This document shows, in pieces, positions 1 to 7,194 of a stretch of 64,000 nucleotides of DNA; the first letter of the stretch is position 1, and every line of letters starts with the position of its first letter. The notes below the pieces were generated by a model, which was given only the letters and a program-made list of their open reading frames with translations, was not told the origin of the DNA and did not search any database. The stretch spans positions 499,001 through 563,000 of the forward strand of contig NZ_CP102451.1 of NCBI RefSeq assembly GCF_024637875.1. The letters are read 5' to 3'. A program made the translations under genes and the position numbers. Origin of the DNA: Vagococcus luciliae (GTDB taxonomy: Bacteria; Bacillota; Bacilli; Lactobacillales; Vagococcaceae).

Positions 1-1751
1 ACCCATCAATTGGAGGACCGGCCAAAGGGGTGGTTGTCCGTGAAATTGACGCATTGGGTGGTGAGATGGGACGTAACATTGATAAAACGTATATTCAAAT
101 GCGTATGCTAAATACTGGTAAAGGTCCAGCTGTAAGAGCCCTACGAGCGCAAGCAGATAAACATGCTTATCAATCTGAATTGAAACACACATTAGAAAAA
201 GAAGATAATCTAGTCGTTAAACAAGGTATCGTTGAGAAATTACTAGTTAAAGATGACGTTTGTTATGGTGTTGAGCTGAGTACAGGGACACGATACACAA
301 GTAAAGCAGTTATTATTACTGCTGGTACAGCGCTACGTGGTGAAATTATTATTGGTGAATTGAAGTATTCTTCAGGCCCAAATAACTCATTGCCGTCAAT
401 TGGTTTAGCAAATAACTTAAAAGAAATTGGATTAGAGATAGAACGATTTAAAACAGGGACACCGCCACGAGTAAAATCAAGTACGATTGATTATTCAGTG
501 ACAGAAGAACAACCAGGGGACAAACAACCCAACCATTTTAGTTTTGAAAGCACAGATGATCAGTACCGTACCGATCAATTACCATGTTGGTTAACTTATA
601 CAAACTTAGATACACATACAGTTATTCGCGACAATTTACATCGTGCGCCAATGTTTACAGGGATTGTTGAAGGTGTAGGGGCAAGATATTGTCCATCTAT
701 TGAAGATAAAATCGTTCGCTTTAGTGATAAACCTCGTCACCAAATCTTTTTAGAACCAGAAGGAGAACATACTGAAGAAGTCTATGTTCAAGGTCTGTCA
801 ACTTCATTACCAGAAGATGTCCAAAAAGAGATGGTTCAAAGCATTGAAGGATTGGAAAAAGCGAAAATTATGCGTAGTGGTTATGCGATTGAGTATGATG
901 TCGTTGTGCCCCATCAATTACGTCCAACACTTGAAACAATGAAGATTTCAGGTCTTTATACAGCAGGACAAACTAATGGAACATCAGGGTATGAAGAAGC
1001 GGCTTGTCAAGGATTAATGGCAGGAATAAATGCTGCTTTAAAAATACAAGGCAAAGAACCATTTATTTTAAAAAGAAGTGATGCGTACATTGGAGTATTA
1101 ATCGACGATTTGGTAACGAAAGGAACAAATGAACCTTATCGACTGCTAACATCTCGTGCAGAGTATCGTTTACTATTACGTCATGATAACGCTGATTTAC
1201 GTTTAACAGAGATGGGACATGAGATTGGATTGGTTGATGAATTACGTTTCAATCAATACCAAGAGAAAAAAGAGATGGTAGAAAGTGAATTGAAACGTTT
1301 AGGAAAAATTCGTTTGAAACCAACAAAAGACATTCAAGCATTTTTAGAAGAAAAAGAATTGGCTCCACTAAAAGATGGAATTTTAGCACGCGATTTTCTA
1401 AAACGCCCTGAAATTACTTATCGTGATTTGAGTCAATTTATACCAAAACCTGAAAAACAATTACCTCGTTATGTGATTGAACAAGTAGAAATTCAAGTGA
1501 AGTATGAAGGATATATTAAAAAAGCAAAAGATAAAGTTGAAAAATTAAAGCGTATGGAAGCAAAACGTATCCCAGAAAATATTGATTATAAAGCAATAAA
1601 CAGCTTAGCAACAGAAGCAGTTCAAAAATTAGAAAAAATCCGCCCAGAAACAATTGCACAAGCAAGTCGAATAAGTGGCGTTAATCCTTCAGATATAAGC
1701 ATTTTGATGGTTTATATCGAACAAGGGAAAATAGCAAAAATCAAAGAATAA
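1..1751 (+). CDS. mnmG: tRNA uridine-5-carboxymethylaminomethyl modification enzyme MnmG (5' end outside window)
   Basis: MnmG (GidA) works with MnmE to put the cmnm5 group on U34 of tRNAs, using FAD, NADH and a methylene-folate. The window opens inside the gene: the reading frame is open from base 3 and begins PSIGGPAKG, so roughly 50 N-terminal residues including the FAD Rossmann motif are missing. Both GidA signatures are present: [14 protein letters not shown] near 690 and [13 protein letters not shown] near 965. The last residues are not the native ones. An element integrated in the 3' end of the gene supplies the terminal codons ggg aaa ata gca aaa atc aaa gaa taa; the displaced host end is at 10105-10152. 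The downstream partner in this gene order, rsmG, is now 9 kb away because of the insertion. Identification is certain; the C-terminal exchange is read directly from the sequence. Confidence 0.97.
   Translation, partial: PSIGGPAKGVVVREIDALGGEMGRNIDKTYIQMRMLNTGKGPAVRALRAQADKHAYQSELKHTLEKEDNLVVKQGIVEKLLVKDDVCYGVELSTGTRYTSKAVIITAGTALRGEIIIGELKYSSGPNNSLPSIGLANNLKEIGLEIERFKTGTPPRVKSSTIDYSVTEEQPGDKQPNHFSFESTDDQYRTDQLPCWLTYTNLDTHTVIRDNLHRAPMFTGIVEGVGARYCPSIEDKIVRFSDKPRHQIFLEPEGEHTEEVYVQGLSTSLPEDVQKEMVQSIEGLEKAKIMRSGYAIEYDVVVPHQLRPTLETMKISGLYTAGQTNGTSGYEEAACQGLMAGINAALKIQGKEPFILKRSDAYIGVLIDDLVTKGTNEPYRLLTSRAEYRLLLRHDNADLRLTEMGHEIGLVDELRFNQYQEKKEMVESELKRLGKIRLKPTKDIQAFLEEKELAPLKDGILARDFLKRPEITYRDLSQFIPKPEKQLPRYVIEQVEIQVKYEGYIKKAKDKVEKLKRMEAKRIPENIDYKAINSLATEAVQKLEKIRPETIAQASRISGVNPSDISILMVYIEQGKIAKIKE
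1713..1741 (+). other. Left attachment site attL (mnmG 3' end)
   Basis: This 29-base stretch matches 10105-10133 with two mismatches. The longest identical block is TATATCGAACAAGG (1713-1726 and 10105-10118), the likely crossover region. It encodes the [10 protein letters not shown] tail of MnmG, so integration keeps the reading frame and only changes the last residues. Confidence 0.8.
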
Positions 1752-1772
1752 ACGTTGATTTATCAATGTTTT
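1752..1772 (+). terminator. mnmG: Weak terminator after mnmG, supplied by the element
   Basis: AACGTTGAT and ATCAATGTT form a hairpin directly after the stop codon, followed by a short T run. Because it lies inside the element it would replace the native mnmG terminator that is now at 10141-10170. Confidence 0.4.
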
Positions 1773-1800
1773 ACAAGCGATATAAACCATCAGAAACTAA

Positions 1801-1827
1801 TTGACTACGATATTGACTACGGTTTTA
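1801..1827 (+). repeat. Left integrase arm-type repeat
   Basis: This 27-base sequence is repeated exactly and in the same orientation at 9980-10006. Internally it holds TTGACTACG twice with a 12-base period. It lies 75 bases inside attL and its last three bases are the int stop codon. In the excised circle the two copies would flank the core on either side, as expected for the arm sites bound by the N-terminal domain of lambda/Tn916-type integrases. Confidence 0.65.
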
Positions 1828-3003
1828 GAAATTCATATAGCTAGCAAATAATTCTGTTGTTTCATTCTGTTTAGTGGGCGTGACCATTACGTATATATCA
1901 GTCGTAACTTTTGTGTTTTTATGTCCCAATCGTTGAGACACGTCTTTAATGCTGGCTCCTGATTCAAATAATAAAGATGCATTTGTTTTTCTAAAATCAT
2001 GAACCTTGATTATTTTCATTTTTGGAAAATTCCTTTTAACCTTATTCATAACTTGATTTGGATAAGACTTATATAGATATTGTTGTTCACGATCTAATAC
2101 AGAATTACAAAATACCACATTGTCTGAAAAATTATCTTCTCTAATTCCTAGAGCGAATTTTTCTCTGATGATGTGGTTTTTCCATTCTCTGAGTATCTTG
2201 CTAGTCCTATCGTCCATTTTAATGATTCTATTGGAAGATTCTGTTTTGGTTGAGTTGACCACTAAACTACCATCTTGCAGCTCTACTAATGTTTTATTGA
2301 TGGTAATAGTTTTATTAATAAAATCTATATCTTTCCAAAGCAGAGCCATACACTCGCCTTTCCTTAGTCCTAAAAATGCTAATATTCTAAAAAAAGTATA
2401 TGCTCGTTTATCATTTAGCTTTTCTAAACATTTAAAGAATTGTTTTAGTTCTTCTTTAGTATAAAAGCTCTCTGACACGTCCTTAGGTGCTTTGTTTTTC
2501 TGTTTAGGTGTAATAGTCCTAATCATGGGGTTATCGTCTATTACGTTGATTAGAATGCCATATTTGAATACCATGTTTATATAGGTTTTCATTTGCTTGT
2601 ATGTAGCTAGTTTTTCAGACCATTCATTTAAACATTTTTGACAGAATAACGGTGTGATTTTAACGAGCGGCATTTCTCCCATTTTTGGTAGTATATGATT
2701 AGTAAAGTATTGCCTTATTCTTTGTATAGTGGTATTTTTTATATCTTTTGAGTGTTGTTCAAACCATACTTCATATAATTGGTTAAATGTCTTTATACCC
2801 TTAATATCATTGTTTTGTTGAAGTCCATTTTTTTCTATATCAAGTAAAAGTCTTGATATAGAAATTTGGGCTTCTTTTTTTGTAGAGAAATTTCTTCTTG
2901 TTGTTCTTTTTTCTTTACCAGTAATTGGATCAATACCAAGATATACTTTATACATGTATGCCTTAGTACCGTCTTTTTTTGTATATGATTTTATTTGTGC
3001 CAT
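1825..3003 (-). CDS. int: Tyrosine recombinase (integrase) of the element
   Basis: This 392-residue phage-type integrase catalyses site-specific integration and, with an excisionase, excision. Residues 13-60 resemble the AP2-like arm-binding domain of Tn916-type integrases, 70-165 the SAM-like core-binding domain, and 180-380 the catalytic domain. The catalytic set is complete: R214 (GLRKGE), K253 (TKTESSNR), H335 and R338 (HDFRKT), H361 (LGHKNT) and the nucleophile Y371 (DIYVMV). It is transcribed leftward behind the repressor, with a 56-base gap. An AGGAGG lies upstream of the ATG at a rather long spacing of 12. In the integrated state it runs convergent to mnmG. In the circular form its transcript would cross attP and meet the terminator at 9930-9959. 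Confidence 0.95.
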   Translation of the reverse strand: MAQIKSYTKKDGTKAYMYKVYLGIDPITGKEKRTTRRNFSTKKEAQISISRLLLDIEKNGLQQNNDIKGIKTFNQLYEVWFEQHSKDIKNTTIQRIRQYFTNHILPKMGEMPLVKITPLFCQKCLNEWSEKLATYKQMKTYINMVFKYGILINVIDDNPMIRTITPKQKNKAPKDVSESFYTKEELKQFFKCLEKLNDKRAYTFFRILAFLGLRKGECMALLWKDIDFINKTITINKTLVELQDGSLVVNSTKTESSNRIIKMDDRTSKILREWKNHIIREKFALGIREDNFSDNVVFCNSVLDREQQYLYKSYPNQVMNKVKRNFPKMKIIKVHDFRKTNASLLFESGASIKDVSQRLGHKNTKVTTDIYVMVTPTKQNETTELFASYMNF

Positions 3004-3030
3004 TCTAAATTAATTCCTCCTCATGTTACA

Positions 3031-3044
3031 GCTGAGGGGCATGA
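3031..3044 (+). repeat. GCTGAGGGGCATGA repeat, copy 1
   Basis: The 14-base sequence GCTGAGGGGCATGA lies between the int and repressor genes. It recurs exactly at 4278-4291 and, inverted with two mismatches, at 9959-9972. All three copies are intergenic. The role is unknown; a site for an element-encoded DNA-binding protein is possible. Confidence 0.5.
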
Positions 3045-3059
3045 GTGGAGGTAATTTAA

Positions 3060-3608
3060 TTAGTCTAAGCTATCAATATATTTATTTAATTCATTTATAA
3101 TTTTATCTCTTGCTTGAATCAAATCATCTTTATCAGATTCACTATCAATAAAGTCTGTTAAGACGTTTGTAACATCTTTAAAAAATTGGTATTTATAATC
3201 ATTATTAGATTTATCAAAACTCTTTAAAAAAATAGCAATATCGTATAAGTCTAGAGTATTGAGTGTAGAGAAATCAAAATTAGATATGTAATTTACACTG
3301 TCTATATATTGTTTATTTGCTTCATTATTTAGATTGTTAACTACATCATTTAATTTATCATTTAGACCAGAAAAAACATCAAGTTCTTTACCATATAAGA
3401 GATAACTCATGGAGACTTTTCCTATTTCTGCTATTTGTTTTAGACGTGAAGTATTTGGTACAGAGATACCCCTTTCCCATCTGGACACAATACTATCGCT
3501 AGCCACAGGATCAAATTTTTTTCCGAAGTCTTTCATAGTCATACTATTTTGAATTCTAATTGCTTTAATTCGTTGACCTATGGATTTTTTATCAAGATTA
3601 TTTTTCAT
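3060..3608 (-). CDS. CI-like helix-turn-helix repressor
   Basis: This 182-residue protein has an N-terminal Xre-family HTH at about residues 10-68 (MTMKDFGKKF, then SIVSRWERGISVPNTS). The C-terminal part is helical and acidic and does not show the Ser-Lys LexA/S24 autopeptidase of SOS-inducible CI repressors. That is the pattern of satellite master repressors such as Stl, which are relieved by a helper-phage protein rather than by RecA; applying it here is inference. It is divergent from the Cro-like gene, with both promoters and two operator copies between them. The start is the ATG behind AGGAGG (CTCCT on the plus strand at 3621). Confidence 0.88.
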   Translation of the reverse strand: MKNNLDKKSIGQRIKAIRIQNSMTMKDFGKKFDPVASDSIVSRWERGISVPNTSRLKQIAEIGKVSMSYLLYGKELDVFSGLNDKLNDVVNNLNNEANKQYIDSVNYISNFDFSTLNTLDLYDIAIFLKSFDKSNNDYKYQFFKDVTNVLTDFIDSESDKDDLIQARDKIINELNKYIDSLD

Positions 3609-3636
3609 TATTTATATATCCTCCTGAGAATAAAAT

Positions 3637-3665
3637 AGCATACATTATAAAAAAAATCTACGCAA
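3637..3665 (-). promoter_or_regulatory. Leftward repressor promoter
   Basis: On the minus strand TTGCGT (3660-3665) and TATGCT (3637-3642) are 17 bases apart, upstream of the repressor. The -35 box lies inside operator copy 1, so operator occupancy would affect this promoter. Confidence 0.55.
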
Positions 3666-3672
3666 AACGACG
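3659..3672 (+). promoter_or_regulatory. Operator copy 1 (TACGCAAAACGACG)
   Basis: This is a variant of the sequence found at 3722-3735 and 3965-3978 (consensus ACGYAAAACGAC). It covers the -35 region of the leftward promoter. Binding by the repressor or Cro-like protein is inferred from position and repetition. Confidence 0.55.
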
Positions 3673-3680
3673 AAAAAGTA

Positions 3681-3709
3681 TTGACAACCAATTATAAAAT
3701 CATTATACT
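3681..3709 (+). promoter_or_regulatory. Rightward early promoter
   Basis: TTGACA (3681-3686), a 17-base spacer and TATACT (3704-3709) make a near-perfect sigma-A promoter driving the Cro-like, excisionase and replication genes. It lies between operator copies 1 and 2. Confidence 0.8.
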
Positions 3710-3721
3710 CGATTTATAACC

Positions 3722-3735
3722 GACGTAAAACGACG
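3722..3735 (+). promoter_or_regulatory. Operator copy 2 (GACGTAAAACGACG)
   Basis: This copy lies in the initially transcribed region of the rightward promoter. Seventeen bases here (AACCGACGTAAAACGAC, 3718-3734) are identical to the third copy at 3961-3977. Confidence 0.6.
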
Positions 3736-3757
3736 CAAAAAGAAAAGGAGTGTAATA

Positions 3758-3955
3758 ATGAATAAAATAAAAGGTTATAGAAATATGGCAGGATTAACAC
3801 AAAAAGAAATGAGTGAAGTATTAGGTATTGCTGAAAGCACTTATAGAAAAAAAGAGAAAGGTTATAGTAATTTCAAAGATTATGAAATAAAAAAATTTTC
3901 AGAAGTTATAAACAGGATAAATCCTGATGTTAGCGTTAAAGATATATTTTTTTAA
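3758..3955 (+). CDS. Cro-like small helix-turn-helix protein
   Basis: This 65-residue protein is almost entirely an Xre-type HTH: KIKGYRNMAGLTQKEMSEVL, then GIAESTYRKKEKG. An AAAGGAG stands nine bases before the ATG. It is the first gene of the rightward transcript, divergent from the repressor, which is the position of Cro in lambdoid switches. Its last residues reach position 3955 and a third operator follows at once. It probably counters the repressor or tunes early transcription; this is inferred from size and position. Confidence 0.85.
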   Translation: MNKIKGYRNMAGLTQKEMSEVLGIAESTYRKKEKGYSNFKDYEIKKFSEVINRINPDVSVKDIFF

Positions 3956-3964
3956 TTTAAAACC

Positions 3965-3978
3965 GACGTAAAACGACT
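3965..3978 (+). promoter_or_regulatory. Operator copy 3, before the excisionase-like gene
   Basis: GACGTAAAACGACT lies between the Cro-like stop codon and the ribosome binding site of the next gene. No promoter is obvious here, so binding would act as a roadblock or provide cooperativity with the upstream copies. That role is inference. Confidence 0.5.
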
Positions 3979-3992
3979 TGATGGAGGTTATT

Positions 3993-4271
3993 ATGAATTT
4001 AAAAATTGACCAAATAGAGTTAACCAAAGAATTTTCAAAAAAATTTGTAAGTGATGCAGTAATAGAGTTAAAGCCATTTATTCAAGAGGAAATAAAAAAG
4101 ACTAACCTACCTGAATATATGAGTTTGGGAGAATGTTGCCAGTATATCGGAGTTAGTCGTAATACATTGAAGAAATTTATTGATATGGGTTTAAAAGTAT
4201 TTTCTGTTGATGGTATTCAAAAAATTAGCAAACAAGAAGTAAGAAAATTTATCGAAAATCATAGTATATAA
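3993..4271 (+). CDS. Excisionase-like DNA-binding protein
   Basis: This 92-residue protein has a C-terminal excisionase/MerR-type winged HTH (helix-turn-helix_17 type): YMSLGECCQYIGVSRNTLKK followed by a basic wing and KISKQEVRKFIENH. Such proteins bend DNA to direct the integrase toward excision, or act as regulators. The ATG at 3993 is chosen because GGAGG at 3983-3987 fits it; a TTG/ATG five codons upstream would overlap that site. It is the second gene of the rightward early operon. The residues before the HTH are polar and helical, without a recognisable domain. Confidence 0.75.
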   Translation: MNLKIDQIELTKEFSKKFVSDAVIELKPFIQEEIKKTNLPEYMSLGECCQYIGVSRNTLKKFIDMGLKVFSVDGIQKISKQEVRKFIENHSI

Positions 4272-4277
4272 ACGAAT

Positions 4278-4291
4278 GCTGAGGGGCATGA
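4278..4291 (+). repeat. GCTGAGGGGCATGA repeat, copy 2
   Basis: Exact second copy of the 14-base sequence at 3031-3044, in the gap before the next gene. It is not positioned as a ribosome binding site for that gene, which has its own GGGAG at 4306-4310. Confidence 0.5.
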
Positions 4292-4319
4292 TTGGAATAT
4301 GAAAAGGGAGATTATAAAG

Positions 4320-4577
4320 ATGAATAATAAGAAAATTGGAAAAGAATTAGAAGATGCGTTAATGAAAATATCGTTTATTCAAAATAATTTGTTTTTTGCA
4401 GCAGAAGTATTTGATGATGTCAAATCAAAAGAAAGTGATACACGAGAACAGTGCAATTTAAAACTTTATGATTTTGAAAGAATAGGCAGAAAAATGGAAA
4501 CTACATTTAATTATGTTGATTTTGAATTAGAAGAATTATTTCAAATATTGAATGAATGTATAAACTCACTAGATTAG
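4320..4577 (+). CDS. Hypothetical element protein, small acidic helical
   Basis: I do not recognise this 85-residue protein. It is predicted wholly helical, acidic at the C-terminus (FELEELFQILNECINSL), and has no signal peptide or membrane segment. The ATG at 4320 follows GGGAG (4306-4310) at a good spacing; an in-frame ATG at 4299 has no convincing ribosome binding site. It lies between the excisionase-like and primase genes, separated from the latter by 10 bases, so it is probably co-transcribed with replication. Small proteins at this position in satellites can be replication or helper-interference factors, but nothing in the sequence settles it. Confidence 0.7.
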   Translation: MNNKKIGKELEDALMKISFIQNNLFFAAEVFDDVKSKESDTREQCNLKLYDFERIGRKMETTFNYVDFELEELFQILNECINSLD

Positions 4578-4587
4578 GAGTGATAGT

Positions 4588-5436
4588 ATGAACGATTTTA
4601 GCACATTAGATATAGCTTTAAAATACGCTGAATTAGGTTTTCCCATTTTGCCATTAGTCCCAAATAATAAGATGCCAGTAAAGAGTGAAGATTTTTCTAG
4701 AGGTTTTCACACTGCGACAACTGACCAAAGTATCATTGCAGATTATTGGTTGAGTAGTGAACAGGCTATTTCTTCCAATATTGGTATTAGAACAGGAAAA
4801 GAAAGTGCGTTGGTTGTTTTAGATATTGATGTCCATAAAGAAGATGGATTTAAATCATTGGAAACTTTAGAAAATCATTTTGGCAAGCTACCCGAAACTT
4901 TTAGAGTAAAGACAGCATCAGGAGGGGAACATATCTATTTTAAATATCCTGATGGCGTAACAATAGATAGGCAGATAAATAGATTTAAAGGAATAGATAT
5001 TATTTCTGATAACTCATATATAGTAGCTCCACCAAGTATTGTAAAAAATAGTCCTTACCAAGTTATTAGTGGGGATATAACCATATTGGCAGAATTACCT
5101 GATTTTTTATTAAAAGCTCTGTCAATTTCTAGGGATAATCATTCAACTCAAAAAAATAGAATGCCTCAGAATGCTCCTGAGAACACTCGAAAAGTGAAGT
5201 ACACTGCAACATTTTTAAAAGATATGGTAGCAGGGGCAACTGAGGGAAACAGGAATGATTTTTTAATGAGATTTGTTGCTAAGTGTTTGTCTTTAGGAAC
5301 AGATTTAGAAACGATTTACACGTTACTTTTGGTAGTAAATGAAAATTTTATAGACGCTCCTTTATCTGATGATGAAGTAAACACCATATTTAAAAGTATG
5401 GTTAAAAAAGAAACTAGGAGGGGGGTTATTGTTTGA
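4588..5436 (+). CDS. Bifunctional primase-polymerase (Prim-Pol)
   Basis: This 282-residue archaeo-eukaryotic-primase-fold protein primes and extends DNA in phages, plasmids and satellites. The motifs are clear: DxD at D79-D81 (VVLDIDVHKEDG), the S..H motif at S111-H115 (SGGEHIYF) and the third acidic motif at D137 (GIDIIS, then YIVAPPS). Residues 205-280 look like the PriCT-1 C-terminal domain. AGGAGTG precedes the ATG. The next gene, the helicase, overlaps it by four bases, so the two are translationally coupled and act as one replication module with the iterons at 6865-7088. Confidence 0.93.
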   Translation: MNDFSTLDIALKYAELGFPILPLVPNNKMPVKSEDFSRGFHTATTDQSIIADYWLSSEQAISSNIGIRTGKESALVVLDIDVHKEDGFKSLETLENHFGKLPETFRVKTASGGEHIYFKYPDGVTIDRQINRFKGIDIISDNSYIVAPPSIVKNSPYQVISGDITILAELPDFLLKALSISRDNHSTQKNRMPQNAPENTRKVKYTATFLKDMVAGATEGNRNDFLMRFVAKCLSLGTDLETIYTLLLVVNENFIDAPLSDDEVNTIFKSMVKKETRRGVIV

Positions 5437-6836
5437 AACACATACCTGATGAAACAAAAGAATTTATAAAAGAAAATCAAGAATTATTAAATCAAAAAAA
5501 AGAGACGGAACCTGATTGGATATATTTTAAAGAAAATGGCGATAGTAAAGTACTACCTAATAAATTAGGCTATGCCGTTATGAAAGAAATACCAATTATT
5601 AGAACTGGTTCATTGACTTATGGAGCAAGATTTCAAGCCGATAAAGGTATTTGGCGAGTAGATGATTTAAATGACTTTTTAGATGCTTATATCACTGAGA
5701 AATTAGAAAGTGTTGGTAAATGGAGTACAAAAACATTATCTGATGTTAAACGATTTATCTTGATAAAAAGTTATGACACAACTACCAAAGATAATCCATT
5801 TAATAATAGCAATCCTAATCTAGTTAGTTTTCAAAATGGAACATACAATTTTAAAACCGACAAATTAGAGCCACATGATCCACAGAATTATATTTTTCAG
5901 TCTCATCAATATGCGATTGACACAGAGGACAAAAAAAGACCAGTCAAGACTTTAGAATGGCTTAAAGACTTAACTGGAGACGATTTATCAGTAATACATT
6001 TATCCGAAATGATAGGTTATTGCTTTTACAGAAGCTATGAACCTTTTCAAGCTATCTTTATTTTACATGGAAAAGGTAAAAACGGCAAGAGTGTATTTAT
6101 TAATCACATTATAAAAATGTTGAATGATGAAAATGTATCGACAGTTAATTTATCAGATTTAGCTAATAAGCAAAATAGATTTGCAACAAGTCAATTATTT
6201 GCAAAAAATGCCAATCTGTTTGCAGAGATTGAAGATAGTTTTATTTCTCAAACAGGTCTCATAAAGTCTTTGACTGGTGGTGATTATTTGATGGCAGAAA
6301 GAAAAGGTAAAGATGGCTTTAATTTTAAAAACTTTGCCAAATTGATATTCTCTGCGAATAAATTACCAAGTTGGTCAGACAGTACAGACGGTTGGTTGAG
6401 ACGTTTAAATGTCATTCCTTTTACAAGAGTTATAGATGATGAATTTAAAAATAAACATGATTTAAAGGCGATAGAGGAAGAAATACCAGTGTTTACTCTT
6501 TATTGTATGCGAATGTTTTATAAAGCCCTAGAGCGTGGCTATTTCACGATTTCAGAGCCTATGAAGATAGCCAAAGATGATTGGATAAAAGATATAGATC
6601 ATGTTTCTAGATTTATAGAAGAATATTGCATCATTGATAAAGAAAGTAAAGCAGGAGAATCAAGTAAGAAAATTTACGATAAATATACTGATTTTTGTTT
6701 TGATGAAAATTTAAAAGCACTGTCTCAACCTAAATTTACTAAAGATTTAGAAAAATATGGCATCTATAAAAAGAAACAAAGCATTTCAGGTATCAGGGTA
6801 TGGCGATATATTGGGTTAATTTTACAAGAAGAATAA
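5433..6836 (+). CDS. P4/D5-type phage primase-helicase (SF3 ATPase)
   Basis: This 467-residue replicative helicase belongs to the phage P4 alpha C-terminal/D5 group. Walker A GKGKNGKS is at residues 213-220, an acidic Walker B-like FAEIED at 263-268, and the sensor motif SANK at 307-310; the C-terminal 90 residues look like a winged-helix DNA-binding domain. The start is TTG within the TTGA overlap with the primase-polymerase stop, behind AGGAGG at 5416-5421. In P4, primase, helicase and origin recognition are in one polypeptide; here the primase is separate, as in many Gram-positive satellites. The C-terminal domain is the likely reader of the iterons that start 29 bases downstream. Confidence 0.93.
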   Translation: MKHIPDETKEFIKENQELLNQKKETEPDWIYFKENGDSKVLPNKLGYAVMKEIPIIRTGSLTYGARFQADKGIWRVDDLNDFLDAYITEKLESVGKWSTKTLSDVKRFILIKSYDTTTKDNPFNNSNPNLVSFQNGTYNFKTDKLEPHDPQNYIFQSHQYAIDTEDKKRPVKTLEWLKDLTGDDLSVIHLSEMIGYCFYRSYEPFQAIFILHGKGKNGKSVFINHIIKMLNDENVSTVNLSDLANKQNRFATSQLFAKNANLFAEIEDSFISQTGLIKSLTGGDYLMAERKGKDGFNFKNFAKLIFSANKLPSWSDSTDGWLRRLNVIPFTRVIDDEFKNKHDLKAIEEEIPVFTLYCMRMFYKALERGYFTISEPMKIAKDDWIKDIDHVSRFIEEYCIIDKESKAGESSKKIYDKYTDFCFDENLKALSQPKFTKDLEKYGIYKKKQSISGIRVWRYIGLILQEE

Positions 6837-6864
6837 TTTTTCAGTGTCAGGAATTACAAAAACA

Positions 6865-7088
6865 TTGGACACATTGGACAGGTGTTTAAAAATGTTGATA
6901 TATCAAGGATAACAGGGTATTGAAATTAAAAATTATTGACAAAAGGTTGGACACCTAAATATAAAAAGTTGGACAGGTGTCCAATGGTGTCCAAGTAGGT
7001 GTCCAAGTAAATGTCGAAAATAAAAGAAAAATATAGTCTACAAACCTTTATATATCAAGGTTTAAAAGATAGTGTCCAAACTGTCCAA
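6865..7088 (+). repeat. Nine-copy TTGGACA/TGTCCAA iteron cluster, probable replication origin
   Basis: Four TTGGACA copies (6865, 6874, 6947, 6969) are followed by five inverted TGTCCAA copies (6978, 6988, 7000, 7073, 7082). The central pair forms TTGGACAGGTGTCCAA (6969-6984). Between copies 7 and 8 lies the hairpin AAACCTT/AAGGTTT (7042-7063), and ATATATCAAGG occurs twice (near 6898 and 7050). The 358-base stretch 6837-7194 holds no gene. Iterons beside the replication genes are typical of SaPI and P4 origins, so this is the probable ori, with A+T-rich DNA between for unwinding. Confidence 0.75.
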
Positions 7089-7194
7089 TGATTTCTAAGT
7101 TGTTACTACTAGAAAAAAAGGAGGACAGCTAAATTAATTTAATTCGAGATAAACCTTATAACTATAAAAATAAACAAATTGAAAGGAAATGAGT

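Noticed and set aside
2120-2464. 114-codon frame antisense to the integrase
   Set aside because: Low-complexity, hydrophobic shadow of the integrase gene with no ribosome site or family resemblance.
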